Positions 27,328-35,621 of a stretch of DNA of 64,000 bases are shown here, piece after piece (within the stretch, counting starts at the first letter, position 1; each line of letters begins with the position of its first letter). This DNA comes from Knoellia sp. Soil729. GTDB lineage: Bacteria; Actinomycetota; Actinomycetes; Actinomycetales; Dermatophilaceae. The notes under the pieces were generated by a model that saw nothing but the letters and a program-made list of their open reading frames with translations, had not been told where the DNA came from and ran no database searches. Made by a program: the position numbers and the translations under genes. The stretch lies in contig NZ_LMSA01000002.1 of NCBI RefSeq assembly GCF_001427985.1, forward strand, positions 91,550 through 155,549, in the 5' to 3' direction.

Positions 27328-27834
27328 TCAGGACCCGGCCGGGAACTTCTCCGTCAACGCGGCCAGGACCTCGTGCGGGACGAGCCCGCCAACGTCTCCC
27401 CCGAACCGCGCGACCTCCTTGACCAGCGAGCTCGACACGTGCCCGTACTCCGGCGACCCGGGCAGGAAGACGGTCTCCACGCCGGTCAGGTGCCGGTTCA
27501 TGAGCGCCATGGGCAGCTCGTAGGCGAAGTCGGTCTCACCGCGCAGCCCCTTGACGATGGCATCGGCACCGACGTCACGGCATACGTCGACAAGAAGGCG
27601 ACCAGCGAAGGCCTCGACGCGCACGCGCGGGGCGACCGCCTCGGGAACGGCGCGCTCGATGAAGCCGAGCCGCTCCTCCACGCCGAACAGGCCGTGCTTG
27701 GCGGGGTTGTGCAGGACCGCGACGACGACCTCGTCGAAGAGCGCGGCCGCCCGCACGAGGACGTCGACGTGGCCCAGGGTGATGGGGTCGTAGGAGCCCG
27801 GGCACAGGGCTCGTCGAATCTGCTGCTCGCTCAC
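27328..27834 (-). CDS. coaD: Phosphopantetheine adenylyltransferase
   Basis: 168 residues starting (GTG) MSEQQIRRALCPGSYDPITLGH. The nucleotidyltransferase motif T/HxGH (TLGH, 19-22) and the C-terminal SSSLVKEVARFGGDV signature are present. CoaD adenylates 4'-phosphopantetheine in coenzyme A synthesis. It lies downstream of the hemerythrin, rsmD and recG genes in the same direction, as often seen for rsmD-coaD. An octamer copy at 27578 puts a Val-Cys pair in the protein. Confidence 0.95.
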   Translation of the reverse strand: MSEQQIRRALCPGSYDPITLGHVDVLVRAAALFDEVVVAVLHNPAKHGLFGVEERLGFIERAVPEAVAPRVRVEAFAGRLLVDVCRDVGADAIVKGLRGETDFAYELPMALMNRHLTGVETVFLPGSPEYGHVSSSLVKEVARFGGDVGGLVPHEVLAALTEKFPAGS

Positions 27835-27867
27835 GCGCGCCAGCCTACGGTTCCGGTGGCGTCCGGC

Positions 27868-28506
27868 TCAGTCGCCGGCCTTTTCCTGTTCCTTCGAGGC
27901 CTCCTCGACCTCCTTCGCCTCCTTCTTGGCCTTCTCCTCGATCTCGTCGGCCTCCTCACGGGCCTTCGGGGAGGCGATCGTGCCCTCCTCCTCAGCGCGG
28001 TGGAGCAGCGCCTTGACCTGCTCGAGGCTGGCGCACCCCTGGTCGAGCAGCTCGTTGCGCCTGGTCGCCCAGGCGACGCCGAGCTCCTTGCGGACGTCGA
28101 GGGAGACGTCCTCCCGGGCGGGGTTGAGAATCGTCTGCTCCTCCTCGTTGGCGTGGTGGTTGACCGCCGTCGCCAGGTCCTCGAGGGCCGAGTCGTACTT
28201 GTCGGTGTCGGTGCCCTTGGCCTCGAGGAAGCCGATGATCGCCTCGTTGATCTCGGCGTGCTCCTCCTTGCCATGCTCCTGCTCGTGCTCCCCGATCGCG
28301 CGCTTCGTGCGCAGCGTCGAGTAGACCTTCTCCTCCTCGGCCTCGCCGTGCGCGACGAGCAGCTCGGTCAGCGCCGTGCGTGCTGCCTCGCGGTCGACGT
28401 CGTTGCGTCGCGCCTGCCGCAGGAGGTCCTCGAAGAGGCGGTGGTCGTCGAGGATGAGGTCGAGCACGTCACCACTGGTCGGCCGGGGAATCTGGTAGTC
28501 GCTCAT
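27868..28506 (-). CDS. Hemerythrin (HHE)-domain protein with charged C-terminal tail
   Basis: 212 residues. The di-iron hemerythrin pattern is visible as DDHRLFEDLL near residue 21, HGEAEEEKVY, EHEQEHGKEEHAEI and HHANEEEQTI. The last 45 residues are a Glu/Lys/Ala-rich stretch, probably a charged helix. The family binds O2, NO or acts as an iron or redox store; the role here is unknown. It is inserted between rsmD and coaD, which usually adjoin, so it may be an acquisition or a local stress gene. Confidence 0.8.
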   Translation of the reverse strand: MSDYQIPRPTSGDVLDLILDDHRLFEDLLRQARRNDVDREAARTALTELLVAHGEAEEEKVYSTLRTKRAIGEHEQEHGKEEHAEINEAIIGFLEAKGTDTDKYDSALEDLATAVNHHANEEEQTILNPAREDVSLDVRKELGVAWATRRNELLDQGCASLEQVKALLHRAEEEGTIASPKAREEADEIEEKAKKEAKEVEEASKEQEKAGD

Positions 28507-28554
28507 GTCGGCATCCTTGCTGATTCTCGGACGTGACGGAGAGGAAGCACCCCG

Positions 28555-29103
28555 TCAGTTCGTGGCGTACCAGATGACGGTCTCGCCGTACTTCTTGAGC
28601 CGTTCGGGCTCGAGCCCCTCGGGCCAGCTCGGCTCGGCGGTGCGCTTGGAGCGTTCGACGACGACGAGGGACGCCTCGGCGAGCCACCCGCCCGTGACCA
28701 GAGCCGAGAGGTTGGCCGCGAGCGCCTCCTCGGTGAGGTCGTAGGGCGGGTCGAGGAAGACGAGGTCGTGCTCCTGGGCCGTCCCCGCCAGCGCCGACGA
28801 GACGGTGGTCGCGAGGACCGTCGCCGGCAACCCGAGCCGGGCAGCGTTGTCCCGGATCACCCCGGCCGCCGTCCGGTCCGACTCGACGAGGGTTACCGCC
28901 GCCGCACCACGGCTGGCCGCCTCCAGTCCCAGGGCCCCGGAGCCGGCATACAGGTCGAGCACGTGCGCTCCCGAGAGCGCGTCGCGCGCCTCGAGGGCGG
29001 AGAAGAGGGCCTCGCGCACCCGGTCGCTCGTGGGACGGGTCCCGCGCCCGGGTGGGGTGCGCAGCTCACGCCCTCCGGCCGTGCCGGCGATGATCCGGGT
29101 CAT
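28555..29103 (-). CDS. rsmD: 16S rRNA (guanine-966-N2)-methyltransferase RsmD
   Basis: 182 residues starting MTRIIAGTAGGRELRTPPG. The SAM-binding DLYAGSGALGLEAASRG and the catalytic DPPYD motif are exact RsmD features. The enzyme methylates G966 of 16S rRNA. The start is eight bases after the recG stop, so the genes are coupled. An octamer copy at 28944 encodes the Tyr-Ala of the SAM motif. Confidence 0.94.
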   Translation of the reverse strand: MTRIIAGTAGGRELRTPPGRGTRPTSDRVREALFSALEARDALSGAHVLDLYAGSGALGLEAASRGAAAVTLVESDRTAAGVIRDNAARLGLPATVLATTVSSALAGTAQEHDLVFLDPPYDLTEEALAANLSALVTGGWLAEASLVVVERSKRTAEPSWPEGLEPERLKKYGETVIWYATN

Positions 29104-29110
29104 CGACGAC

Positions 29111-31312
29111 TCACCCCCGCTCCAGGTAGGCCGCCTGCTCGGCGTCCACGCGGGCGTGGACCAGCTCGGCAAGCCTGGGGTGGGCGGTCAGGTCGGGGTC
29201 GTCGGCAACCACCGCGAAGGCATCCTCGCGGGCGTCCTCGATGAGGTCCTCGTCCTCGAGGACGTGGAGGAACTGCAGCTGGCTGCGCACGCCGTGCTGC
29301 GAGGAGCCCAGGATGTCGCCCTCACGACGCTGGCGCAGGTCGATGCGGGCCAGCTCGAAGCCGTCGGTCGTGCCGGCCACGGCGTCCAGGCGCTCGTGCG
29401 GGGTCTCCGGGTCGCCCGAGTGGACGAGCAGGCACAGTCCCGGGAGGCCACCTCGCCCGACGCGACCACGCAGCTGGTGCAGCTGCGAGACACCGAAGCG
29501 GTCGGCGTCCATGACGACCATGACGCTGGCCCGGGGGACGTCCACACCGACCTCGATGACGGTGGTCGAGACGAGGACGTCGATGCCACCCGACGCGAAG
29601 TCGCGCATGATCCCGTCCTTCTCATCGGCCGGCAGACGGCCGTGGAGGATCTCGATCCGCAGGCCCTCGAGCGCGGGGTTGGCAACGAGGTCGGCGTGGA
29701 CCCGGTGGACCGAGGCGAGCGGGCGGGGCGGGGGCGCGTCATCGTCGCTGTCCTCAGCACCCCCGTCGCCGTCGGTGTCACCGGCCGCCTCGGGAGCGAA
29801 GATCTCGGCCTCCTCGTCGGGCTCGTCATCATCGCCGATGCGCGGGCACACGACATAGGCCTGGCGCCCCTGCGCGACCTCCTCGGCGATGCGCTGCCAG
29901 GTGCGCTGGAGCCAGCCCGGCTTGCCCTCCGGCACGACATGGGTCGTGATCGGCGCGCGCCCAGCCGGCAGCTCGCTCAGGGTGGAGGTCTCCATGTCGC
30001 CGAAGACGGTCATGGCGACGGTGCGCGGGATGGGGGTGGCGGTCATGACGAGGACGTGGGGTGGCTGGGCGGCCTTGCCGCGCAGGGCATCCCGCTGCTC
30101 GACACCGAAGCGGTGCTGCTCGTCGACCACGACGAGCGCCAGGTCCTGGAAGCTCACGTGCTCCTGGATCAGCGCATGGGTGCCGATGACGATCCCGGCG
30201 TCGCCACTGGCGATGTCGAGCATGGCCTTGCGTCGTGAGGCGGTCGACATGCTGCCCGTGAGGAGGGTGACCCTGGTGCCGATGTCGCTGCCACCGAGCA
30301 TGCCGCCCTCGGCGAGGTCACCGAGCATCGCCGTGATCGAGCGGTGGTGCTGCATGGCGAGCACCTCGGTGGGAGCGAGCAGCGCAGCCTGGCCCCCGGA
30401 GTCCACCGCGGCGAGCATCGCCCGCACCGCGATGACCGTCTTGCCCGAGCCGACCTCCCCTTGGAGGAGCCGGTGCATGGGGACGTCGCGGGCCATCTCG
30501 GCGGCCAGGGTCCGGCCCACCTCCACCTGTCCGGCCGTGAGGGTGAAGGGCAGGCGCTCGTCGAACGCGTCGAGCAGTCCACCAGGGCGGGGGCTGCGAG
30601 CGATCGTGGACTCCGCCGACTGGCGTGCGCGACGCTGCGCGAGCGCCACCTGGAGGATGAACGCCTCCTCGTAGGACATGCGCCGGCGCGCCGCGTCGAC
30701 CTCTGCGTGTGACTGGGGTGTGTGGATGCCGCGCAGCGCCGACGTGCGGTCGCCGAGGTCGCGCCGGTCGAGGATCTCCTCAGGGATCGGCTCGGGGCTC
30801 TCGCGCAGCAGGTCGAGGACCATGCGCACGCACTCGGTGACCGTCCATGTGTGGAGGTTGCCCACCTGCTTGTAGATGGGGATGAGGTCGCGCCGGTCCC
30901 CCCGGTCGAAGTCGCTGAGCAAGGAGTAACCGGGGTGGGCCAGCTGGAGACGGTTGTTGAAGGAGGAGACCTTGCCGGCAAACAGGGCGCGCGTGCCGGG
31001 GACGAGCTTGCCCTCGTGCCCGTAGGCGCTGAAGAACGTGATCTCGAGATCCTTGCTCCCATCGGTGATCACGGCCTGGAGCATCTTGCCGCGACGGGCC
31101 TTCATCGCCCGGGTGGTGGCCGACTTCACCTCGGCCACGGCGACGATGTAGGAGCCGATCCGTGCCGCGGCCAAGTTGCTCTCGCGGTCCTGGTAGCGGC
31201 GCGGCCAGTAGGCCAGCAGGTCACCCACGGTCGCAATGCCGCGCGAGTCCTTGAACTTCTTGGCCTCGCGCTTGTCCAGCACCTTGGTCAGCGGCGTCGA
31301 CTCGTCGTACAC
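29111..31312 (-). CDS. recG: ATP-dependent DNA helicase RecG
   Basis: About 733 residues. An OB-type wedge domain comes first (YQDRESNLAAARIG), followed by helicase motifs GEVGSGKTV, the DExH-type box VDEQHRFGVEQR, TATPIPRT and QLRGRVGRGG. RecG reverses stalled forks and resolves branched intermediates. The GTG at 31312 is taken as the start because VYDESTPL matches the family beginning. An acidic insert (DDDEPDEEAEIFAPEAAG) lies between the two helicase lobes. It follows the DAK2 gene by four bases. Confidence 0.94.
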   Translation of the reverse strand: MYDESTPLTKVLDKREAKKFKDSRGIATVGDLLAYWPRRYQDRESNLAAARIGSYIVAVAEVKSATTRAMKARRGKMLQAVITDGSKDLEITFFSAYGHEGKLVPGTRALFAGKVSSFNNRLQLAHPGYSLLSDFDRGDRRDLIPIYKQVGNLHTWTVTECVRMVLDLLRESPEPIPEEILDRRDLGDRTSALRGIHTPQSHAEVDAARRRMSYEEAFILQVALAQRRARQSAESTIARSPRPGGLLDAFDERLPFTLTAGQVEVGRTLAAEMARDVPMHRLLQGEVGSGKTVIAVRAMLAAVDSGGQAALLAPTEVLAMQHHRSITAMLGDLAEGGMLGGSDIGTRVTLLTGSMSTASRRKAMLDIASGDAGIVIGTHALIQEHVSFQDLALVVVDEQHRFGVEQRDALRGKAAQPPHVLVMTATPIPRTVAMTVFGDMETSTLSELPAGRAPITTHVVPEGKPGWLQRTWQRIAEEVAQGRQAYVVCPRIGDDDEPDEEAEIFAPEAAGDTDGDGGAEDSDDDAPPPRPLASVHRVHADLVANPALEGLRIEILHGRLPADEKDGIMRDFASGGIDVLVSTTVIEVGVDVPRASVMVVMDADRFGVSQLHQLRGRVGRGGLPGLCLLVHSGDPETPHERLDAVAGTTDGFELARIDLRQRREGDILGSSQHGVRSQLQFLHVLEDEDLIEDAREDAFAVVADDPDLTAHPRLAELVHARVDAEQAAYLERG

Positions 31313-31316
31313 CGGG

Positions 31317-33041
31317 CTACTCCACCCCCACGAGGAGCGGGTACACCTGTTGCCCGCCCGCGATGCGCACGACCTCCACCTCTGCGTGCTCCTTGGCGAT
31401 GCGCGCCTCGACGGCATCGATGAAGTCCGGGTCGGCCTCTGCCCCGGAGACGAGGGTGACGAGCTCGCCACCACCTGACAGGAGCCTGTTGAGGACCTCG
31501 ACGGCGGTCTCGGTGAGGTCGTCCCCGATGAGCGCCACATCACCGCTGACGATGCCCAGGATGTCGCCGACCGACACCGACCCGGCCCAGGTGAGCACCT
31601 CGCGCGACGCGATCGAGACGGCTCCGTGGCGGGTGGACACGGCGGCGCCGGTCATGGCGATGACGTTCTCGCGCAGGCCCCTGTCGAAGTCGACGACGGC
31701 CAGGGCCGCGAGCCCCTGCACGGCGGTGCGCGCCGGGATGATCGCGGTGTCGATGCCGTCGTCCTTGGCACCACGGCAGGCGACCTCGGCCGCCATGAGG
31801 GTGTCCTTGTCGTTGGGGAGCACCACGACGGACGCTGCACCGGTACGACGGATGGCGTCGAGGAGCTGCCCGGCCGATGCCCGCGCCCCCGGTGCGCTCA
31901 GCACCACCTCGGCGCCTGCCTCGCTGAGGACCGACGCCATGCCGGGACCGGCGGCGCACGCGACGACGGCGAAGTGCTGGGGCTCGCGGGCCGCGATCTG
32001 CGTGGCGAAGTGCGTCACCCTGATGCGGTGCGGACGGCCTGCCTGGATCCCGGTCTCGATGGCGGCGCCGACGTCGTCGACGTGCACGTGGACGTTCCAG
32101 AGGTCGGGTCCGCCGACGACGAGCAGGGAGTTGCCCAGGCCATCGAGGGCGGTCCGCATCATCGCCACCCGCTCGGCGTCGCTCTCGTCGAGCAGGAACA
32201 TGACCTCGAACGCCGGTCCGTCGAGTCCGGTCGCTGCGGCGTCCAGCGGGTCGTGGGGACTGGCCGCCGCCAGGCCTCCCATCGGCTGCTCCGAGCCGGC
32301 ACCGTCGGCCACAGCCGCGGGGACGGCTTCGGCGTGCCACGACGCCCGGGGTCCCAGGTCGTCCGACTCGTGGTGCAGAGAGCCCGTCTCGCCGTTCCAG
32401 TCGCCCGTCAGCGCGCGGTGCAGCGCCTCGATCATGAGCAGGCAGCCGGCGCCACCGGCGTCCACGACCCCGGCGCGGGCGAGCGTCGGCAGCTGTTCGG
32501 GCGTGCGCGCCAGAGCGGTCTCGGCCGCGGCGACCGCCGCAGCGGCCACCTCGATCGCGTCGCCGCCGGCGTCGGCTCGCTCTCGTGCAGCGACCGCGAC
32601 CGCGTCCGCCACGCTGAGGATCGTGCCCTCCTGGGGATGCGCCACACTGGCCCGGGCGAGCTCGGCGCCGCGCGTGACGGCTCGGGCCAGGGCGGCTCCG
32701 TCGACCTCGGTGAGCTCCTCCTCGACGATGACCTGGCTGATCCCCGCCACGATCTGGCTCACGATGACCCCCGAGTTGCCGCGGGCCGACATGAGCATCG
32801 CGCGAGAGAGGTTGCGGGACTCGTCGACCAGGCTGGCGGTGCCGAGGATCCCCTGCGCCCCGTGGACCCGGTTGACCTCGTTGATCGCGGTGTCGATCGT
32901 CAGGTAGAGGTTGGTGCCCGTGTCACCGTCCGGGACCGGGAAGACATTGAGCCCGTCGATCTCCGCACGGCGGGCCGCGAAGGCCGCGCGGGTGAGCGCG
33001 CCCCACTGGCGGGCTCCATCGGCGTCGAGAACGGCTGGCAC
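31317..33041 (-). CDS. DAK2-domain kinase-like protein (YloV/FakA family)
   Basis: 574 residues. The N-terminal DAK2 domain has the ATP-binding, Mg-chelating motif NVFPVPDGDTGTNLYLT, then SARGNSGVI and GGAGCLL. The middle and C-terminal halves match the YloV/FakA layout, with a C-terminal FakA-type domain rich in short beta elements. FakA kinases phosphorylate protein-bound fatty acids (FakB). It is the upstream neighbour of recG, as in many Gram-positive bacteria, with a GTG start. The gap before it carries divergent promoters towards rpmB. Confidence 0.88.
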   Translation of the reverse strand: MPAVLDADGARQWGALTRAAFAARRAEIDGLNVFPVPDGDTGTNLYLTIDTAINEVNRVHGAQGILGTASLVDESRNLSRAMLMSARGNSGVIVSQIVAGISQVIVEEELTEVDGAALARAVTRGAELARASVAHPQEGTILSVADAVAVAARERADAGGDAIEVAAAAVAAAETALARTPEQLPTLARAGVVDAGGAGCLLMIEALHRALTGDWNGETGSLHHESDDLGPRASWHAEAVPAAVADGAGSEQPMGGLAAASPHDPLDAAATGLDGPAFEVMFLLDESDAERVAMMRTALDGLGNSLLVVGGPDLWNVHVHVDDVGAAIETGIQAGRPHRIRVTHFATQIAAREPQHFAVVACAAGPGMASVLSEAGAEVVLSAPGARASAGQLLDAIRRTGAASVVVLPNDKDTLMAAEVACRGAKDDGIDTAIIPARTAVQGLAALAVVDFDRGLRENVIAMTGAAVSTRHGAVSIASREVLTWAGSVSVGDILGIVSGDVALIGDDLTETAVEVLNRLLSGGGELVTLVSGAEADPDFIDAVEARIAKEHAEVEVVRIAGGQQVYPLLVGVE

Positions 33042-33073
33042 GGTGGCAGGCTATCGGGCGCCACCGACTCGTT

Positions 33074-33102
33074 TTGGAGCCACACCCGAACTCGGCTACG
33101 CT
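33074..33102 (+). promoter_or_regulatory. Sigma-A-type promoter upstream of rpmB
   Basis: TTGGAG (33074-33079), a 17-base spacer, then TACGCT (33097-33102). The transcript would have a leader of about 105 bases before GTG 33214. Confidence 0.55.
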
Positions 33103-33213
33103 TTGACGGTTCCGCGTGAGCCCCATGCCTTGGGGCGGGCACCGGAATCCACTGACCTGGGACGGCTGGCTCTTCAGCCCTCTCGTATGACACCTGACTC
33201 AAGGAGACCAACC

Positions 33214-33408
33214 GTGGCTGCCAACTGCGATGTCTGCGGCAAGGGACCCGGCTTCGGCCACAGCATCTCGCACTCGCACCGCCGCACCAAGCGTCGCTGG
33301 AACCCCAACATCCAGCGCGTGAAGGCTCTCGTCGGCGACAAGGGTGTGACCCCCAAGCGCCTCAACGTCTGCACCTCCTGCCTCAAGGCGGGCAAGGTCA
33401 AGCGCTGA
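33214..33408 (+). CDS. rpmB: 50S ribosomal protein L28 (zinc-binding type)
   Basis: 64 residues starting (GTG) MAANCDVCGKGPGFGHSISH. The Cys pairs CDVC and CTSC mark the zinc-containing C+ version. Start choice is firm: AAGGAG at 33201-33206 lies eight bases upstream of GTG. A strong terminator follows at 33425. It is divergent from the DAK2 gene. Zinc-dependent and zinc-free L28 paralogues are exchanged under zinc limitation in actinobacteria; only this one is visible. Confidence 0.97.
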   Translation: MAANCDVCGKGPGFGHSISHSHRRTKRRWNPNIQRVKALVGDKGVTPKRLNVCTSCLKAGKVKR

Positions 33409-33424
33409 CCCCCTAGCCCCATCC

Positions 33425-33462
33425 CGAAAGGGCGCCGTCCGACTGCGGACGGCGCCCTTTCG
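33425..33462 (+). terminator. Hairpin terminator after rpmB
   Basis: CGAAAGGGCGCCGTCC and its exact reverse complement enclose the loop GACTGC, making a 16-bp GC-rich stem 17 bases downstream of the rpmB stop. No long T tract follows. Confidence 0.8.
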
Positions 33463-33501
33463 CATGCCCGAAGGCCAGCGCGCAGGGCTGTGAAGAGCGC
33501 C

Positions 33502-33594
33502 CCACCTTTTCCGGCTGGTCACACAAGCGGAGTGTTCGGCCGGGAACTGTTCCGGGCCGAACACTCCGCTTCCCGGACCGGCCGGAAAAGGTGG
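33502..33594. repeat. Long intergenic palindrome, family A copy 2
   Basis: About 93 bases forming one near-continuous hairpin: the outer arms CCACCTTTTCCGGC and GCCGGAAAAGGTGG and inner arms AAGCGGAGTGTTCGGCC and GGCCGAACACTCCGCTT are exact complements around a tiny loop. It lies between the rpmB terminator and the thiL stop, so it is in convergent-gene space. It shares its left half with copy 1 at 21759-21850. Confidence 0.85.
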
Positions 33595-33659
33595 TGCGGG
33601 GTTTCGAGTGCGCGCGAGGTGTCCCAGCGGGCCAGGAAGACGAGCAGCCGGTATGCCGG

Positions 33660-34700
33660 TCAGCCTGCGAAGTGGTCCCAGCCGGTCACGCTCGGCACGG
33701 CGCCGCCGACGGTGAGCCGCGGCCCCTTCGGGCCGGCATCCACCACGCGGCCGATGACCGTCCACGGGGCGCGCGGGTCATCGGGCACGCGGTCCGCCGG
33801 GAACGTCGCGAGCAGAGAGTGCTCCTCTCCCCCGGACAGCACCTGCCGCCAACCCGTCTCCGGACCGACGGCCAGCTCGACCGGTCCGGCCAGGAAGTGC
33901 TCGCGCAGGAGCGTCTCGTCCAGCGCCAGCTCGACGCCGCTGGCCGTGGCCACCCGGCCACCGTCACGCACGAGCCCGTCGGAGAGGTCGATCATCGAGG
34001 TGGCCCCGGCGTCGGCAGCCACCGGCCCGGACTCCCACGGAGGACGCGGGGACCGGTGGAACCACATGAGCAGGGAGGCCGCCTTGTTGACAGGACTGAG
34101 GTGTCGAGGGCTCTCCGAGCGTGAGATCGGGTCGAGCGCACCGCCCTCATAGAGTGCCAGCCCAGCACCGGACCAGCCGAGCGAGCCCGCCACGGCGACG
34201 ACGTCACCGGGCCGGGCACCCGAGCGCAGGACCGGCTGGCGCCCCTGAAGGTCACCGAAGGCCGTGAGGGCGACGATGACGACGCCTGACGGGGCCGATG
34301 AAAGGTCCCCGCCCACGACGGGGCAGCCGGCGTCCTCGGCAGCGACGGCGATGCCACGGGTGAGGTCGAGCACCCAGTCGAGCTCGGTGTCGGGGTCCGC
34401 GGCCAGGGAGACGAGCAGACCCGTGGGCACCGCGCCCATGGCCGCGACGTCGGCGACGTTCTGGGCGACGACCTTGATGCCCACGTCATGCCCGGTCGAC
34501 CAGTCGTCGCGCCAGTCACGTCCGCGCACCATCGAGTCGGTCGTGACGACGACGGACTCGCGAGCCGTGATCACGGCGGCGTCGTCACCGGGCGGGACGA
34601 GCACCCCGGCACCCGCGGAGGGGCTCTCGCCGAACAGGGGAATGATGCGGGCGAGCAGATCGGACTCGCTCACGGAGCCGATCGTCGTGTGCGCGACCAT
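33660..34700 (-). CDS. thiL: Thiamine-monophosphate kinase
   Basis: 346 residues starting MVAHTTIGSVSESDLL. GDDAAVI near the N-terminus, DSMVRGRDWRDDW, NVADVAAMGA and DLSDGLVRDGG are ThiL signatures (Mg and ATP binding in the PurM-like fold). It makes thiamine diphosphate from the monophosphate. AGGAGG seven bases upstream of ATG 34700 makes the start secure. The gene is divergent from the RAM-domain gene. Confidence 0.94.
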   Translation of the reverse strand: MVAHTTIGSVSESDLLARIIPLFGESPSAGAGVLVPPGDDAAVITARESVVVTTDSMVRGRDWRDDWSTGHDVGIKVVAQNVADVAAMGAVPTGLLVSLAADPDTELDWVLDLTRGIAVAAEDAGCPVVGGDLSSAPSGVVIVALTAFGDLQGRQPVLRSGARPGDVVAVAGSLGWSGAGLALYEGGALDPISRSESPRHLSPVNKAASLLMWFHRSPRPPWESGPVAADAGATSMIDLSDGLVRDGGRVATASGVELALDETLLREHFLAGPVELAVGPETGWRQVLSGGEEHSLLATFPADRVPDDPRAPWTVIGRVVDAGPKGPRLTVGGAVPSVTGWDHFAG

Positions 34701-34848
34701 GCACCCACCTCCTGAGCCACCCGAGACTTGCGGACCACCGGCACGGTACCGTGCAGACACCGACGCCCCGGCGACGGTCAAGGCACGATCCAGCAGACCC
34801 AGCGGAACGGCATACGGTGCTCGTTCCACGACAGTGAGGTGACACCCA

Positions 34849-35082
34849 GTGGTCCAGGCCTACATCCTGATTCAGACCGAAGTCGGTCGCGCAGCAGCCG
34901 TGGCCCAGGCGATCGGTGAGATCGCGGGGGTCGCTCTCGCCGAGGACGTCACCGGTCCCTACGACTGCATCGCCCGCGTCGAGGCCGAGACGGTCGACGA
35001 GCTCGGCAAGCTCGTCATCGCCAAGATCCAGGAGGTCGAGGGCATCACTCGCACCCTCACCTGCACGGTGGTCCACGTCTGA
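34849..35082 (+). CDS. Stand-alone Lrp/AsnC ligand-binding (RAM) domain protein
   Basis: 77 residues beginning (GTG) MVQAYILIQTEVGRAAAVAQ, with the Lrp/AsnC C-terminal ligand-binding fold (GVALAEDVTGPYDCIARVEA) and no DNA-binding domain. Such SraA-like proteins bind amino acids or partner with full-length Lrp regulators. GAGGTG lies six bases upstream of the GTG. The adjacent DUF3515 gene starts two bases after the stop, so they form an operon. Confidence 0.85.
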   Translation: MVQAYILIQTEVGRAAAVAQAIGEIAGVALAEDVTGPYDCIARVEAETVDELGKLVIAKIQEVEGITRTLTCTVVHV

Positions 35083-35084
35083 CC

Positions 35085-35540
35085 GTGCCCACACGGTCAC
35101 GCAGAACGACGGCGGTGGCGCTCGGCGCCACCGCCGTCGTCATGCTCTCCGGCTGCTCGTCCGCCGTCGAGATCGCGCCCACGTCCCTCTCCCACGGCGA
35201 GGTATGCCGTGACGTCGCCTCTGCATGGCCGGAGAAGGTCGGGACCCACGCACGTCGCGAGGTCTCGGACGCGAGCGCCGGTGCGGCATACGGGGATCCG
35301 CCGATCATCGCCCGGTGCGGTGTCCCGGCGCTCGGACCCACCACGGACGACTGCATCGAGGTTGACGGCATCGGGTGGGTCGCGCAGAAGCTGAGCGACG
35401 GCACCCGCTTCACGACGTTCGGGCGCGACCCCGCCGTGGAGGTGCTGATCCCCCGCGACTACGCGCCCGAGCCGCTGTTGCTGCCCGCGTTCACGAAGGC
35501 CGCCGAAAAGCTCCCCAAGAACACCCTCGCCTGCCGCTAG
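35085..35540 (+). CDS. DUF3515-family lipoprotein
   Basis: 151 residues (GTG start). An N-terminal signal (TTAVALGATAVVMLSGCSS) has a lipobox LSGC, so it should be lipidated at Cys23 or so and held on the outside of the membrane. The body has paired Cys (ARCGVP, DDCIEV, LACR) and fits the DUF3515 family, common beside thiL and ddl in actinobacteria. Function unknown. Octamer copies at 35202 and 35284 encode Val-Cys and Ala-Tyr here. Confidence 0.82.
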   Translation: MPTRSRRTTAVALGATAVVMLSGCSSAVEIAPTSLSHGEVCRDVASAWPEKVGTHARREVSDASAGAAYGDPPIIARCGVPALGPTTDDCIEVDGIGWVAQKLSDGTRFTTFGRDPAVEVLIPRDYAPEPLLLPAFTKAAEKLPKNTLACR

Positions 35541-35549
35541 CCCTTCGTG

Positions 35550-35615
35550 CGACTGATGGCCCGTTTGGCCAGTGGCTCGCTGCGCTCGCGGACCAGCCAA
35601 ACGGGCAATGGGTCG
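35550..35615. repeat. Intergenic palindrome, family B copy 1
   Basis: About 66 bases. Arms CCCGTTTGGC and GCCAAACGGG enclose a centre containing GCTCGCTGCGCTCGC. It lies between the convergent DUF3515 and ddl genes. Copy 2 at 47816-47882, in reverse orientation, shares most positions including the centre. Confidence 0.82.
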
Positions 35616-35621
35616 CGGTTC

